NCBI GenBank assembly: GCA_007922225.1
Contig: ML679969.1
Location: 16,613,999 to 16,677,998 of the forward strand
Direction of reading: 5' to 3'
DNA from: Emydura subglobosa
Taxonomy: Eukaryota > Chordata > Testudines > Chelidae
DNA length: 64,000 nt
Of this stretch, positions 11,238 to 22,700 are shown piece by piece (position 1 is the first letter of the stretch; the number at the start of each line of letters is the position of its first letter). A program made the position numbers and the translations under genes. Under the pieces are notes generated by a model. The model was not told where the DNA came from. It did not search any database and worked only from the letters and a program-made list of their open reading frames with translations.

Positions 11238-14200
11238 GTGAGCCCGGCCCCGGGACCGTCTCGCCGCCTCCCTCCGCCCCTCCTCGTACCGAAGCCTGGG
11301 ACCGACTCCACGGCAGGGCCCCTTCACCAATCCTGGGCATGGGCCGCCTGCGGCAGCCGCCTTCCCCGCTCCGAGATCCCCTGCCCCCTTAGGGTTCCCC
11401 CCCCGCTTCGCTTCCAGCCAAGGGCTCTGACCCCCCCCCCCGCCAGTGCCCCGACCAGCCTTCCGCCCTGGGCTTGGACCCCCTTCCGCCCCCTCCCTCA
11501 TCCCTGAGCACCGACCACTCCCACCCAGAGAGCTACCGCTGCCCCTGCCCCTCCCAGCTCAGAACCCAGGGCTGAGAGCCTTGCTGAACTTGGGGCTCTG
11601 GTCCCCCTCACCACCTCTTCACAGCCTCTTAGAGAGTCATTTCTTGCACCCTCCATCCCCATCTCTGGGATTTCATCTCCTCTCTTCCCTCCCCTCATCC
11701 AATGACTGGCCCCTTCAGACTCTTGCGCACCCCATGTCAGCAGCCTAATCCTCCTCCCCCATCACAGGTGGAGGAGACGTTGGGTTGCTTCCAGTGTTGC
11801 TCCCCATGCAGGAATGGCTTCTTTGGGCAGTGACTTTCTCAGGTAGTGTCCAGTGCAGACAGGGAAATAGCAGAAGTTGGGGGAGAAGAAAAGGGTTGGG
11901 GAGAGGATTCCTCAGCAGCCTGTCTCACTTCTTTACAGTTCAAAGTGTGGATTGGGAATATAAAAATGTATTCTGTATTCATCTGTATTTCACAGGGGGT
12001 GCGGGTAGAAGGGTTATCGTGAAATTGGGTGTTGGATAGTGCTTTTGGCTTTTAGTGATTGTTTAGCTTCTTCCCTGTATTTAATACCTGACTTTAAAGA
12101 AGTATTTGTGTTCAATACAGTATTAGACTCCAAAGCTGTTAGAAGCCACTCCTGGAGATAGGTGTGTGGGAATAGCTAGAAGGGAAGCTAGACAAACCTG
12201 AAAGAATTCAGTTTCAGGGAAAAGCCCTGACAAGCTTGTTAAATGACAGAATTGCTCCGTGGTGCTCTCCCTTGCATTTTGACTATATAAGAGACACTCT
12301 GAAACTATCTATCTCAGAGGTGGATATCTAGGTGAACAAAGTCCTTGTGCTCTCTCTGATTTGGCATTGTAACTGGTTTATTCAGAAATCTCATGGTAAT
12401 TTCTTGGTTATTGTCTCTCTAACAGGATTTTTCCCCCAGTTCCAAGAGACACAGAACCGTGGAAGATTTCAACAAGTTTTGCACCTTTGTCTTGGCATAT
12501 GCTGGCTACATCCCCTACCCACAAGAGGTAATGGTGCAGCAACTCAATTCTTATTTTATTTCAGGTACACGTTGCTATAGTTAGAGCTGTTGAGAGGTTA
12601 AATGTTTCCCTGTGTTAATTAGGACCTTTTATGAGAACAGCTCAGTGGAGCTAAGATACCACAAGCATGGTATAAATACCTAAACAGATAGAGTGGGTGT
12701 GTTTGAAGGGGTAGGGTCCTGTAAAAGCTCCTGATGAGACAAAAGTGAACTCACTGGCTTGTGATATTCCAAAACAAATCATGGAACTTTGCATGCTACT
12801 GGCTATTATCAGCCTCCCACCTGAGCAGCAAATGTCCCTACACTTATAAAGTCAAATGTAATCCTCAGGCTCCTGGAATATGATGTGATCTCTTCTTTAA
12901 TCAAAAGTGAGGCAGTCCAAACACCTGTCTTGCTTGAGGGGACAGAAAAAAGTTTAAAGGTCAGTAAGTACCATTTCTGTTTAAACCGTTTGAATGGTGA
13001 ACACTTTCTCTGCAGTGTAAAAATATTACATTAGAGGTATTCATACCATTCCCCTTTGTATCCTAGACCTAAGCAGCCACAGACTTCAGACTTGCTCATT
13101 TTAAAGGTTGTGTGGCAACTAATTTCCTTGACTGAAATCTCAGCAGGAGCTTAGGATACAAAGCACTTGGAAGGAATTGGGAGTCTGGACTCACAGAAGT
13201 ATATGAAAACTATTTAGTGCCTTTAACACTCAGCTGTACCTGTACTGGGCCACAGGTAAGGATGAGAGAAGGTAAATAATGTAGGCTAGTGAGTGAATGG
13301 AAGCTGGATAAGTGGAGATTATCTGATTTTCAGTTAGAAGAAAGGAAGCCTATTTTGAAAAGTACAGATCCTTCCCTACTTTCTCTCTCTCAAAAAAGTG
13401 GGTGTAATAAGTGCTTGTCTAAGAGGTTTACTGTCAGCTCTAAAATGATACTCACATCTGGTCTCTTAATATTTGCTAGGAGACCCCCTTGAGGAGCAGC
13501 CCCAGCCCCCCCAATAGTACTGGAGGTACCATCGACAGTGATAGCTGGGACCCCCGATTCAATGACCTCCCTTCTGCTGTCTCCCTGCCAGTCAAGAGCA
13601 GAAAGAGCTTTAGTCAGCTCAAGCGAGCAAAACCATATGCTTCCATGTTCCAGCGGGGGAAACCTAGCAGCTTCCTGCCAGAGCGAAAGCAAATTGATAA
13701 GCTCAGAAAGAAGAAAAAACTGAAGAGAAGGGAAACAGAAGAGCCTGTGGAGAAAGAATATGCAGAGAAGCTACTGGAGGTGGAGGATTCTTATGTTGAA
13801 ACCCCAATGAGTCCCTCATCTGAGGGCAATCCTCGGTCTCTGACTGACCACTGCTCAGTATGGGACTCTGACACTCCTTCCAATGTCTCGTACCCTCCTG
13901 AAATATCTGAGCAGGGCATGGAGATACAGAGCATAGGCAAACGCACAGTCATACGACAGGGCAAGCAGGTTGTGTTTCGGGATGAGGATGGCACTGGTGA
14001 TGATGAAGACATTATGGTGGATTCAGGTAAATGGCCCTGCTATTGGGAGATATTTGTGAGATGTTTGGTCAAATTGAGATCATAGGTGGTTGTCTGACTG
14101 TCTAGCATGTAATTAACATTCAACTCCTCTATAAAATGGGATAGTGCAAAGCTCTCTCCTGGGGGTTTAAGGGCAAAATTCATTAGTGCTTGCAAAGCAC

Positions 14201-15814
14201 TTTTAGACCCTTGGATAGAAGTGGGTAGAGAAGAGCACAGAGTTTTTATTGCTCAGTGATTACACACCAGAATTAAACTTTCCAGACACTGAGGTGAGGG
14301 CTTCTTCCCATAGGATGAGTTTTCTGAGTGGCTTAATGTAAAACTGGACAGAAAGCTGAAAGCTAGTTTTGGGAGTAGAGCCCTTTTCTTTCCATATCTA
14401 CCCTCTTGTTTTGCTGAGATTGTCCTAGACTAGAGCAAGGTGCAGGAGGCGATATCAGGATGCAGATTACCACTTCCAGCATGCCCTGGAAAGGGCTTAT
14501 CACCCTCCCCGCCGCTGGATATTCTGTAATTTGCTGTAATTTGGGTGCCAGCAGTGGACCCGTGTGCTCCTAAGATTTCATGACTCTGAGCAGAGTTCAA
14601 GCACTGTTTCTAGGTTCTAGGCAGGGTGCATATTCAATTTCTAGCTCCCTTTTCTGAAAGTGGAGACTCTGTGGTCCAACTCCTTAGGCCTTGAGATGAG
14701 TGCTGTCTCCCTGAGACTCCCCAGTTGCTTCACACCCTGTTCAGAACTCTAACCATGGGGGCACTCTGTTTGCCCATTTATTGCTTCTGAAATACATGAT
14801 AGTTGAAGCAAATGAACACGCACTTTGCAGAAGGTTTCTAACACAGTTACTCTTTACTTTAGACAGCACAAGAGGTTATTGATGTAGGCAAAATAAAACC
14901 AGCTACATACTGATCCGTTCTTCCCTTTCCTCGCTACACGAGTGGTCTTTGGGATTTGGGTCAGCGTTCTTTCAGGGTGTCCAGGATACTCCTCCGACAG
15001 TTCCTGGTTTCTCCTTCAGAATATGGAATATCTTTCTCTCCTGCAGGCAGCTTCCTCCAGCCTTAGCTGGTCCTGCCTTTGTTGCTCTCTTATGCCCCAA
15101 GCTTCCTTTGTCTCTCTGACCAGCCCAGTCTCTGTTTTTTTTTAAAGGGCTGTACTCACACCTCATCTCTTTGATATCTCTATTGGGGAAATTCCATTTC
15201 TTCAAACTCTAGCCTTCTGCAAAGAAGTTTGGGGGGGGGATGGCTTTATCTTAGATGCAATTACTCTTTTGTTCTGTACAGGCAAGATCTGTACAGATGC
15301 TGGTTGTCATAGACAGACACACAGGCTCCACTCCCGTCGTCTTAGCATAAGGAGCATAAGGCAAGAACACAGTGCATTTTATCACAGGAGCTTCAATGTA
15401 CAGAGTTCATAATCGCAAACAGAACTCTGAAGCTGTATGTTGAAAGATTCCCCAAACCATCACAGGGCTGTAGGTACAGCCTTCTAAACCCAAGGAGTAA
15501 GTTCAGTGCCAAGAAAGAGTTCAGCATGCAGATGAGGTGCAGCAGGAGGAGAGAAGTAAGTTTTAACTCGCTGGTTTTTCCTTCCAGATGATGATTCTTG
15601 GGATCTCGTCACTTGTTTCTGCATGAAACCCTTTGCTGGACGGCCAATGATTGAATGCAATGAGTGTCACACCTGGATCCACCTCTCCTGTGCCAAAATC
15701 CGCAAATCACATGTCCCCGAGGTCTACGTCTGCCAGAAGTGCCGGGACTCCAAGTTTAATATTCGCCGCTCGAATCGCTCCCGGATGGGTTCACGCAGGC
15801 GCTTTCTGGACTAG
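11199..15814 (+). CDS. PHF13: PHF13 (SPOC1), PHD finger protein 13, complete
   Basis: PHF13 is a nuclear chromatin protein whose PHD finger is known to read H3K4me3; it affects chromatin compaction and DNA-damage signalling. Coding exons are 11199-11237, 12426-12527, 13480-14026 and 15588-15814, giving 304 aa (human about 300). Seen: [13 protein letters not shown] start; conserved [18 protein letters not shown] block (residues 28-45); basic nuclear signal [11 protein letters not shown] (121-131); acidic [11 protein letters not shown]; and a C-terminal PHD finger with all eight zinc ligands, C239, C241, C253, C256, H261, C264, C278 and C281, plus W259. All introns are GT-AG and phases join in frame. 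The middle region (residues 60-200) is less conserved than the ends, as in the family. The gene lies divergent from KLHL21 and head-to-tail with THAP3. Confidence 0.97.
12426..12527 (+). CDS. PHF13: PHF13 coding exon 2
   Basis: Thirty-four codons between acceptor CTCTAACAG and donor GTAATG, phase 0 on both sides, so skipping it would keep the frame but remove the conserved [18 protein letters not shown] block. Confidence 0.95.
13480..14026 (+). CDS. PHF13: PHF13 coding exon 3
   Basis: Begins GAGACCCCC after acceptor TTTGCTAG and ends GATTCAG before donor GTAAAT, leaving one base of the next Asp codon. It carries the basic nuclear localisation stretch and the acidic DEDIMVDS end. The open frame runs on into intron 3 to 14085, but the donor and family alignment end the exon at 14026. 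Confidence 0.95.
14027..15587 (+). other. PHF13: PHF13 intron 3, with repeat-like interior
   Basis: The intron holds no exon. The interior from about 14440 to 15480 has a different base composition (TTCCAGCATGCCCTGG, CACCCTCCCCGCCGCTGG, pyrimidine-rich 15000-15150) and may be an old retroelement insertion, but I see no diagnostic ends. Confidence 0.35.
15588..15814 (+). CDS. PHF13: PHF13 coding exon 4 (PHD finger)
   Basis: Starts ATGATGATTC after acceptor TTCCTTCCAG; the leading AT completes the split Asp codon. It encodes the entire PHD finger and the basic tail ending RRRFLD, then TAG. Confidence 0.97.
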
Positions 15815-17665
15815 CAGAGGACCTGCCATGCCGGCATGCTGCTTGGGCAGATTAACCATGCAAAACACAGAATCCCAGCCAGTGGGGCAAGGATCGCTCC
15901 TCTGGACTGCAGTTGCTCAGGCAAAAGTGTCTGTTTGTGTTAACAGACAGAAGGGATTCAATGTCTTTGACTGCTAGGATTGGAAAAGGTCTGCTGGCCA
16001 AAACTTCTGCAAAAGGCTGATAAGCTATAGCAGGAACACACTAAGAACCCCAGGTTCATTGAGGTTTTGTCCAGTTCAGACTATGAATGGGATGATAAAT
16101 TGGGAATGTATAACTTTGCCATCTACCAATGTTCATCCATCTGAAAAAGTGCTAAGGAAGTGCAAGACTTCTAGGTGCTGAAGAAAATAATCACCCTCCA
16201 AAGCAGGAATAGGAGGAGAGAAATCGCTGAAGAGTCTGAAAAGAGAACAGCCATATGTTTTAGTTTTATTGTAATGCTAGACCTGCCCATTTGTCCGTAT
16301 TTATCAATTTTAAGAATTTCTGAAGGCTCCTTCAGAGTGAGCTTGAATGCACACTGAACTCGCATGTGACTTGCCTCCTCTTCAGCTGGGTAGCAGAAGA
16401 GTATCCATTGAGTTCTACGATTTGGCTTTATTTCTTGTAAAACCAGTTAGTTCCCATAGTTCTATGGACTGTTGTCTTTAAAGGAGACATACAGCCCTTT
16501 CTTTTTTCTGGGTGGGCGGTGCTGGAGGTTGGCTGTTTCAATTTTCTTCTTTAATTGAGCTGAATCCTCTTAAAATCATTTTAATGATTTTATTTTGCAT
16601 GAGTGGCTCAAACATGAGGTTGTGGGCTGCCATCCACTCCATTTCACAGCCCTGTGTGGTGTCTCATCTCAGAGATCTCAGCTGAAAGGCATTGTTTTAG
16701 GAGACACTGATTCTGTTCCCTCCTCCAACCTGGAAGTAAAGCTTGAGCTGCATGGTGGGCCTTGGGAAATTAAAATCTAGGAATTTAAACAGGCCTAATT
16801 TGGATCTGGGCTGTCCTCATCTGAGTACTGGGGCTAGATTTACCTACATTTTCGTTATTGGATTCCAGGGCTAGATTTCTAAATGGGAAGATTTTTCTAA
16901 TCATCTTTGAACTGATGGATGCACATATGCAAATGGGAGCAAATGCATTAAAGCATCTGGCCCAACCCTGAACAGGTGGCCTATGCGACTGGCAAGGTGG
17001 GCTGCAGTTGAGAGAACAATCCAGAGCTGCTGAGGATAAGGGATTGCGTCGGCACCAGGAAATGTTCGTGTCTTGTGACTGCCCTTCTAGGGAGCAGCGA
17101 ATGCCGTGGACACGGGTCTAGAGAATGCTTCAGGGAAACAAGATTGGTACGTGAGGCCACTAAGATGTAGGCGTTTTCCTGTTAATGACCAAACTGAGAA
17201 TATATTGTATTTATTGCACAAATTGGACCTTTGTTCTTGAGAGAATTCTTCTAAGTCATATGATGCTTAATGAACAATGTACATTCTGTCCTGTCAAACT
17301 ATTAGATAAGCGGGAGTCACTAGTTGACGTTCATTTGTATCTGAAAGAAGACAACTGCCAGGAATCAATGCAGCAGATGCTCTGTATCAGACTGCCACCT
17401 TATCTGAAAACTGATTTATCAGGAAAAACATCCTGGTAGTGTCAGGGACCCCCTTTGGACATTTAACACTAAGCTGCACAAAGCATTAGAACAGATTGTA
17501 TAGCATAGTCCTACCATGCCCATGGGCTTGATTGGATGGGACACAAGGATATAAAAGATCCATTTTCTTTTATCATTATGATAGAACTGCACTGTTTTAT
17601 TTTACTGGCTATTTCAAAACTTGGTGCAGTATGAAAAGCCAATAAAGTGAATTTGATTTCTAGCT
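15815..17665 (+). other. PHF13: PHF13 3' UTR (extent inferred)
   Basis: Sequence after the PHF13 stop carries no long open frame or repeat and runs to the first clear polyadenylation hexamer at 17641-17646. A 3' UTR near 1.8 kb is plausible for this gene. The end is inferred from the hexamer alone. Confidence 0.6.
17641..17646 (+). promoter_or_regulatory. PHF13: PHF13 polyadenylation signal AATAAA (candidate)
   Basis: A canonical hexamer in GCCAATAAAGTG, followed within 30 bases by T-rich sequence. It is the first AATAAA on the plus strand after the PHF13 stop that I noticed. Confidence 0.5.
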
Positions 17666-19040
17666 GCAGCAACTGAAATCTGGTTTTATAAACAAGCTCC
17701 ACTAAAATCTAAGACAACCATGATACACTACCTACCAGAAGCTAAATGGAATCACCCAGGAGTTTGCCAAAGATTTGCCTCGTAGGGCTGACAGTGTTCT
17801 GCAGCCAGATACATAGCCAAAGTTCCCAAATGTTGATCTTTTCACTCTGCAGCATAAAAGCCTTTGGAAGAAGAGTTTGTTCATAGTCTGTATAAGGTTT
17901 GACTTGATTCAAGTGTTGGTATCTTTGTTTTACAGCACATCTGCAGTACAACTGGACCATTGTAGGATAAGTTCCTGTATCTTTTATGGGAGAAATACAA
18001 GAAACTGCCAAGTGAGCTGCCTCTGTTTCTTAGAGGTTCAAGACTACTTTTAACTCTTTTGACTATTGTTCTGTTACCTTTGCAGATTTACCCCCAATAG
18101 ATGGTGTCTGACAGCCCCAGCTTGTTACAATGCTAGTAGAAGAAGGAACAAACATCTCTGTGTTTGAGTTTTGTCCATGTATGATTACAAGTTAATTCAG
18201 AGCTTTATTTTTTCATTAAAAGTGGTTATTTTAACCAATGGTGCTTTTTTCTTAAAAATATGAAGCATACATTAATATAATTTTCTTGTTGCTTTTTCCT
18301 ATCTGGGTTTGGAGATAGGATTCCATTATATTTCCATCATGGATAGAGGCCCCAATCAGTGTCGAGTTAGGTGGTGGTAGTGTTAGGTGGTGGAAAACAT
18401 CCATCTGCATAGTCTCTGCCTGGTGGAGTTTACAATATACAAAACCAACTGCCATACAAAAGGTGGGGGAGTGAGGGATACCATCAAATATATACAATTT
18501 ATATATAGATGCATTTTTCTTACTTTATCAAGTGTCTATCTCTATCTGCTCTTCCAGCTGTTATTCTTGGAGGCATGGCAGAAGTGGATCTCTATGAGAT
18601 GGTAGTAGTCTTATAGCTCACTGCAGGGAGACCATCCTAATGTGTAAAGGGCAGAATGGAAAGAGGCACCAAGATGTCTGGTTGAAGCTGACAGTCAGGA
18701 CTGGCATCATGAGCAGGGATGAGGCAGAAGGTTACATGGTACCAGATAGGAGCAAACAAGGTGGGGGGCAGGGGATAGAATTGCAAAGGGCCAGAAAAGG
18801 TGAGGAGAACCAGCTTGGAGTTGTATTTGATGTCGTGCTGTGGATGTTGGGGGCGGGATTCAATAAGGGATGATTGAGGCAGATGAAGATGTTGGCAGCT
18901 GTATTTTTTTCTCTGCAGGAGGGGCTGAGGGCAGGGCTGACAGGCCACGAGGAGGCTAACACTGCGAGGCAAGAGGGGAGACGGGCCCTGACAACAGGCA
19001 GCGCAGGGCTGAGTCTCAAGCTCTGGGGCAATTGTCTGCA
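17666..19040. other. PHF13-THAP3 intergenic region
   Basis: No gene or clear mobile element is seen. Composition shifts to GC-rich at about 19000, where the THAP3 CpG island begins. Confidence 0.6.
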
Positions 19041-19338
19041 GCCCTGTAAGGCAGCAGGGCTTAGCGTCCGCCGCACCCCGCCCCAGGGCCACGCCCACCG
19101 CGCCGGGGGTGGAGGAAGCCTGAACCGAAGGTCAATACAAAAAAGACGGGGGGAGGGGGGATGCGCAGAGCAAGGGCGAGCTCACAGCTCCGTGCCGCCG
19201 CCCGCCGGGCAGCACAGGGGCCGGGTCACGGGCGAGGCGCCAGGCGGGATCCAGGAGCCGACGCTGTAGTTTCTTGGGCTGCAGTGCCTGGGGCGGCGCG
19301 TGCACCGCCCATCCCTCAGACGGGGCAGTGACTGTTCA

Positions 19339-19359
19339 AACTACAACTCCCAGCCTGCC
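19339..19359 (+). promoter_or_regulatory. THAP3: ZNF143/THAP11-type motif in THAP3 promoter
   Basis: AACTACAACTCCCAGCCTGC shares the ACTACAACTCCCAGC core with the PHF13 site at 11003. It lies about 350 bases upstream of the THAP3 start codon. Confidence 0.7.
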
Positions 19360-19551
19360 GTGCGTGCAACCCATGATGCCCTGCGAGCAGGCGTGTGTGT
19401 GTGTGTGTGTGTGGGGCGGGGGGGAATAGAATGGAGAGATGCATGGGGGGAAAGAAACGCCACGCCCTGCAGCAGGGTGGAGTCTCGCTCGGTCTGCCCC
19501 GTGGGGGAGGGGTAACCCAGAGCCGCTCAGCCCCTGCGCGGGAAACCCGCC

Positions 19552-19559
19552 CCGGAAGT
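19552..19559 (+). promoter_or_regulatory. THAP3: ETS-type site CCGGAAGT
   Basis: CCGGAAGT is the canonical core for ETS factors such as GABPA and is common in TATA-less CpG promoters. ACGT-rich sequence follows directly (ACGTTACGTTCTTACGTACG). Confidence 0.55.
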
Positions 19560-19648
19560 TACGTTACGTTCTTACGTACGCCTGGGAGGGGCAACCGCTA
19601 CTGGCTAGTAGTTGGTTCGCCTCCGACCCCCCCCCCCGAGGAGGGGGC

Positions 19649-19661
19649 GCGGCCATCTTTG
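19649..19661 (+). promoter_or_regulatory. THAP3: YY1-type site near the THAP3 start
   Basis: GCGGCCATCTTTG, about 30 bases before the start codon, matches the YY1 GCCATCTT core, typically placed just downstream of transcription starts in CpG promoters. This suggests that transcription begins shortly upstream of it. Confidence 0.55.
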
Positions 19662-19691
19662 TTGGGGGCAACGCGCGCGGGGCTGGGGGCG

Positions 19692-19768
19692 ATGCCCAAA
19701 TCGTGCGCGGCGCTTCGCTGCAGTAACCGCTACAGCAGCCGCTGCCGGCAGCAGCTCACCTTCCACAG
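19692..19768 (+). CDS. THAP3: THAP3 coding exon 1
   Basis: Begins ATGCCCAAATCG and ends TTCCACAG before donor GTACCGG, leaving two bases of an Arg codon. It contains zinc ligands C5 and C10. The open frame continues through the 171-base intron, but the read-through protein has no family match there. Confidence 0.93.
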
Positions 19769-22700
19769 GTACCGGCCGGCCGGCCGGCCTTCCCCTCCCC
19801 CCTGTCGGTGCCGGGGCTTGACCCCTCCCCAGCTACCAGCCGAGGCCCGGCCCGGCCCGGCCCGGCCCGCTTCTATCCTCCCCTCTCCTCTCCCAGTGCC
19901 GGGGCCCGGCTCGTCTCACGCTCTCCCGCCCCCCCGCAGGTTCCCGTTCAGCCGGCCCGAGCTGCTGGCGCGCTGGCTGGGGAACCTGGGCCGCGGCGAT
20001 TTCCAGCCCAGCTCGCACACGGTGCTCTGCTCGCAGCACTTCCAGCCCGACTGCTTCAGCGCCTTCGGCAACCGCACCAACCTCAAGCCCAACGCCGTGC
20101 CCACGCTCTTCGCCTTGCCCCGCGCCGGCACTGTGAGCCAGCCCGGACCCGGCCCGGCGGGTCTGGGCCCGCCCCTGGGAGCGGGTGGGATGGAGCCACT
20201 CATGGTCACTGCTCTGAGTAGGGGGCTGTACGGGAGGCCGCAGGCCACTGTACCCCCACTTCTCCCTCTGAAACGGGAACCCCACACAGCGCTGACATCG
20301 TCCTGCCCTCTCCCCCCCCCGGGCTGAGATCCAGGGGAAATGTGAAATAAAATAATGGGTTGCAAGGCTTAATATTTCGTGAGAGCTGTTCCTAAGTTTC
20401 TCAAGTGCCAGCTCCCCTTGTATTAGACCATGAGCCACTCCATGCTCTGTATTTTATGGTGAAGTCAGTTTCCTCTCACTGTTAACTTAATCCTGCTCCC
20501 ACTGAAATCAGCAGTTAAAATACCATTTATACGGAGTATGGGGGTGGTCAAATCCAGTTGAGTGTTTAATGCACTTGGGCTGCTGGCAGAATACGAGGTG
20601 CTCCTGTTAATAACAGCAATTAATGTTTAGTTGGTCTCTTTACCTTGACTTGTCAATATGCTGCAACAACAAAAGTTCTGATTTCTACTCTGTGAAAGAG
20701 GTTCCTGAAAAATGGTGTTCTGCATACAAACTATCTCTTCCTCAAAGTGAATTCACACACTTATTCATGCTAATCATACATGTTAAAAATACTGACCTAT
20801 GAAAGAAGCCTGTTCCACTCACCTTATAACAATTCAAATAATATGTAAAACAAAAATGGCTACAGTAACCACAAGTCCTTTGCCCCTCAGCTTTACCTAA
20901 AAATCTGAAATGAGTAATGCTATACAAACAGCCCTGCCCCACTCAAAAGTAAAAGGGGGGAGAGGAGTTCTTACCAGATGTGAGGGGGATGGTAGTTCAC
21001 CTAGAATTGGCTGTGGGTTGGTTATAACTGACTTTACATAAACGAACAAGGAATTTACACCACCCTCTTATTCCCATTTTGCTTAGTCAGACATCAAAGG
21101 CAGTCAAATCTTTGTTAAAATCTTGTATGAAACACAAGGATACAGTGCTACATTGTCCTGAGGACAGTGATAGTTTTTTATTGCTGTCTCTTTTCCTTGG
21201 AGAGCCAAGAATGTTGCATATAGTTTCCTTCCAAAAGGAGTCAGATGTGGGCAGCAACTATAACAGTGGGATTCTCAGAAATATCACACTGAGATCTCAG
21301 GCCCTTGTCCTTCCTATATATATCAAATCAGGAAGGAGAAGAGTCCTCTGCAGGATGCTGAGAATTCCAAATTGCCAAAGATATATTTGTCCCTTCCAGC
21401 CTTTTGCATCCTTTTTTTAACCTGAGGACAATGTTGCATTTGCTGTACAGCACATTGTGATCCTGTGTAGGATCTGGGGCTTCTTCTCAGTGAAATGCAC
21501 CTCTTTTTGTAGATACTTGTCTAAATATGCTAAACTGTGTGAAACTAGTATTTTCACTGGATGTCAGGCAGTGGTGCAGGCTAAAAGTTTTAGTCCCAAT
21601 TGCTTATCACTTCTATTTTAATTCCAGTTAATAATTTTGTATTTTATGTTGAAATAAAAGGCCTGAAGGGAGTGCATGGCTCATTCACATTGACAGTCTC
21701 TTCTACAACAGAGATCATTTGAAGCCCTAATAATAGTGGTGTTGAAAATAAGAGCAGCTTGAGTTTGGGTTACTCTTTTGGTCTTTTTAGGACTTTACAG
21801 GTACAGAGGATGGAAGGAGATCAGATGTAGGAACTGTTCTGCATCAAGAGATTCAACCTAGTAGAACAGAGGAACCAATACAAGAGGTAAGAGTTAATCA
21901 CTACTTTACCTTCACCTCTGACACAAAAATCAAGCACTTGTTCTTTTACAATTACACTGAGATAAGCAGCAATGAGTGCATGTTACTTCATATAGAGAAG
22001 AACTGGCTGGAGGGGCCATGTGCACTCTTGACAGGAAGATAACTTAATATGATACTTGTAGAACTGGAGAGCAAGCACCTATTGAGCTTTGGTGGCTTGA
22101 TCTTGCTTCAATAAATCACTTTTCATGAAGTATACTCAATGGGATTGAGTAAGGGCCCAGCCATTGCTAGTTTCTGAGGATTTGACTTCACACACAGGAT
22201 CCCAAGTGAAGAGAGCTCAGTGCTGAGCTTTAGGGATATCTGTCCATTGCAAAAACCACACAATTTGTCTGAAAAGAACTTTTGTCTAGTGGATACAGCA
22301 GGAACTGAGGGGGTCAGGAGAACTAGACTATATTGTTGGCTATGCGATTGACTAGCTGTGTATTAAGCAAATCACTTCCTTTCTCTCTATCTCCCATTCT
22401 GTACAAGGGGGAGAATGCTAACCTACCCTGTGAAATATGGAGACACTTTAGTCTTAGAGAAGAGCAAAGTAGCATGACTAGTAGGAAAGCTTCTGCTTGA
22501 ATCCCAGGTTTGGAATAGGGACTGCTCCAGCAGCTCAGCGGTGAGTTGCATTAATCATGCTATGGAAGAAGTTTGCATAGTGTCTCCTCCTGTAATAGCC
22601 AGCCAGCCAGAGTGCTGCCTTCCTCACATCACTCCCTTTGTTCTTTTCAGATTAGTACAACTAAGGCAACGGAAGTGGAGGGCTTGCTGCTGCAATCCAG

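Larger units (their letters stand above)
10190..11560. promoter_or_regulatory. PHF13: CpG island, PHF13 promoter
   Basis: CpG-dense sequence stands out from AT-rich surroundings and covers the PHF13 first exon. There is no clear TATA box; three ACTACAACTCCC-type motifs (listed separately) lie 180-300 bases upstream of the start codon. The island is the only one between the divergent genes KLHL21 and PHF13, so it may serve both. Open frames seen across it on both strands lack splice logic or family similarity and are not called. Confidence 0.85.
19040..20340. promoter_or_regulatory. THAP3: CpG island, THAP3 promoter
   Basis: CpG-dense sequence spans the THAP3 promoter, exon 1, the short intron 1 and exon 2. 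It includes a (GT)n run at 19392-19413, a ZNF143-type site, an ETS-type site and a YY1-type site near the start codon. No TATA box is evident. Confidence 0.85.

Noticed and set aside
10935..11501. 188-codon minus-strand frame across PHF13 exon 1
   Set aside because: Low-complexity Gly/Arg-rich shadow of the CpG island.
19395..20327. 310-codon frame covering THAP3 exons 1 and 2 and intron 1
   Set aside because: The real protein starts at 19692 and splices out 19769-19939; the read-through parts are low complexity and lack family similarity.
19833..20438. 201-codon minus-strand frame opposite THAP3 exon 2
   Set aside because: Antisense shadow of the THAP domain exon in GC-rich sequence.
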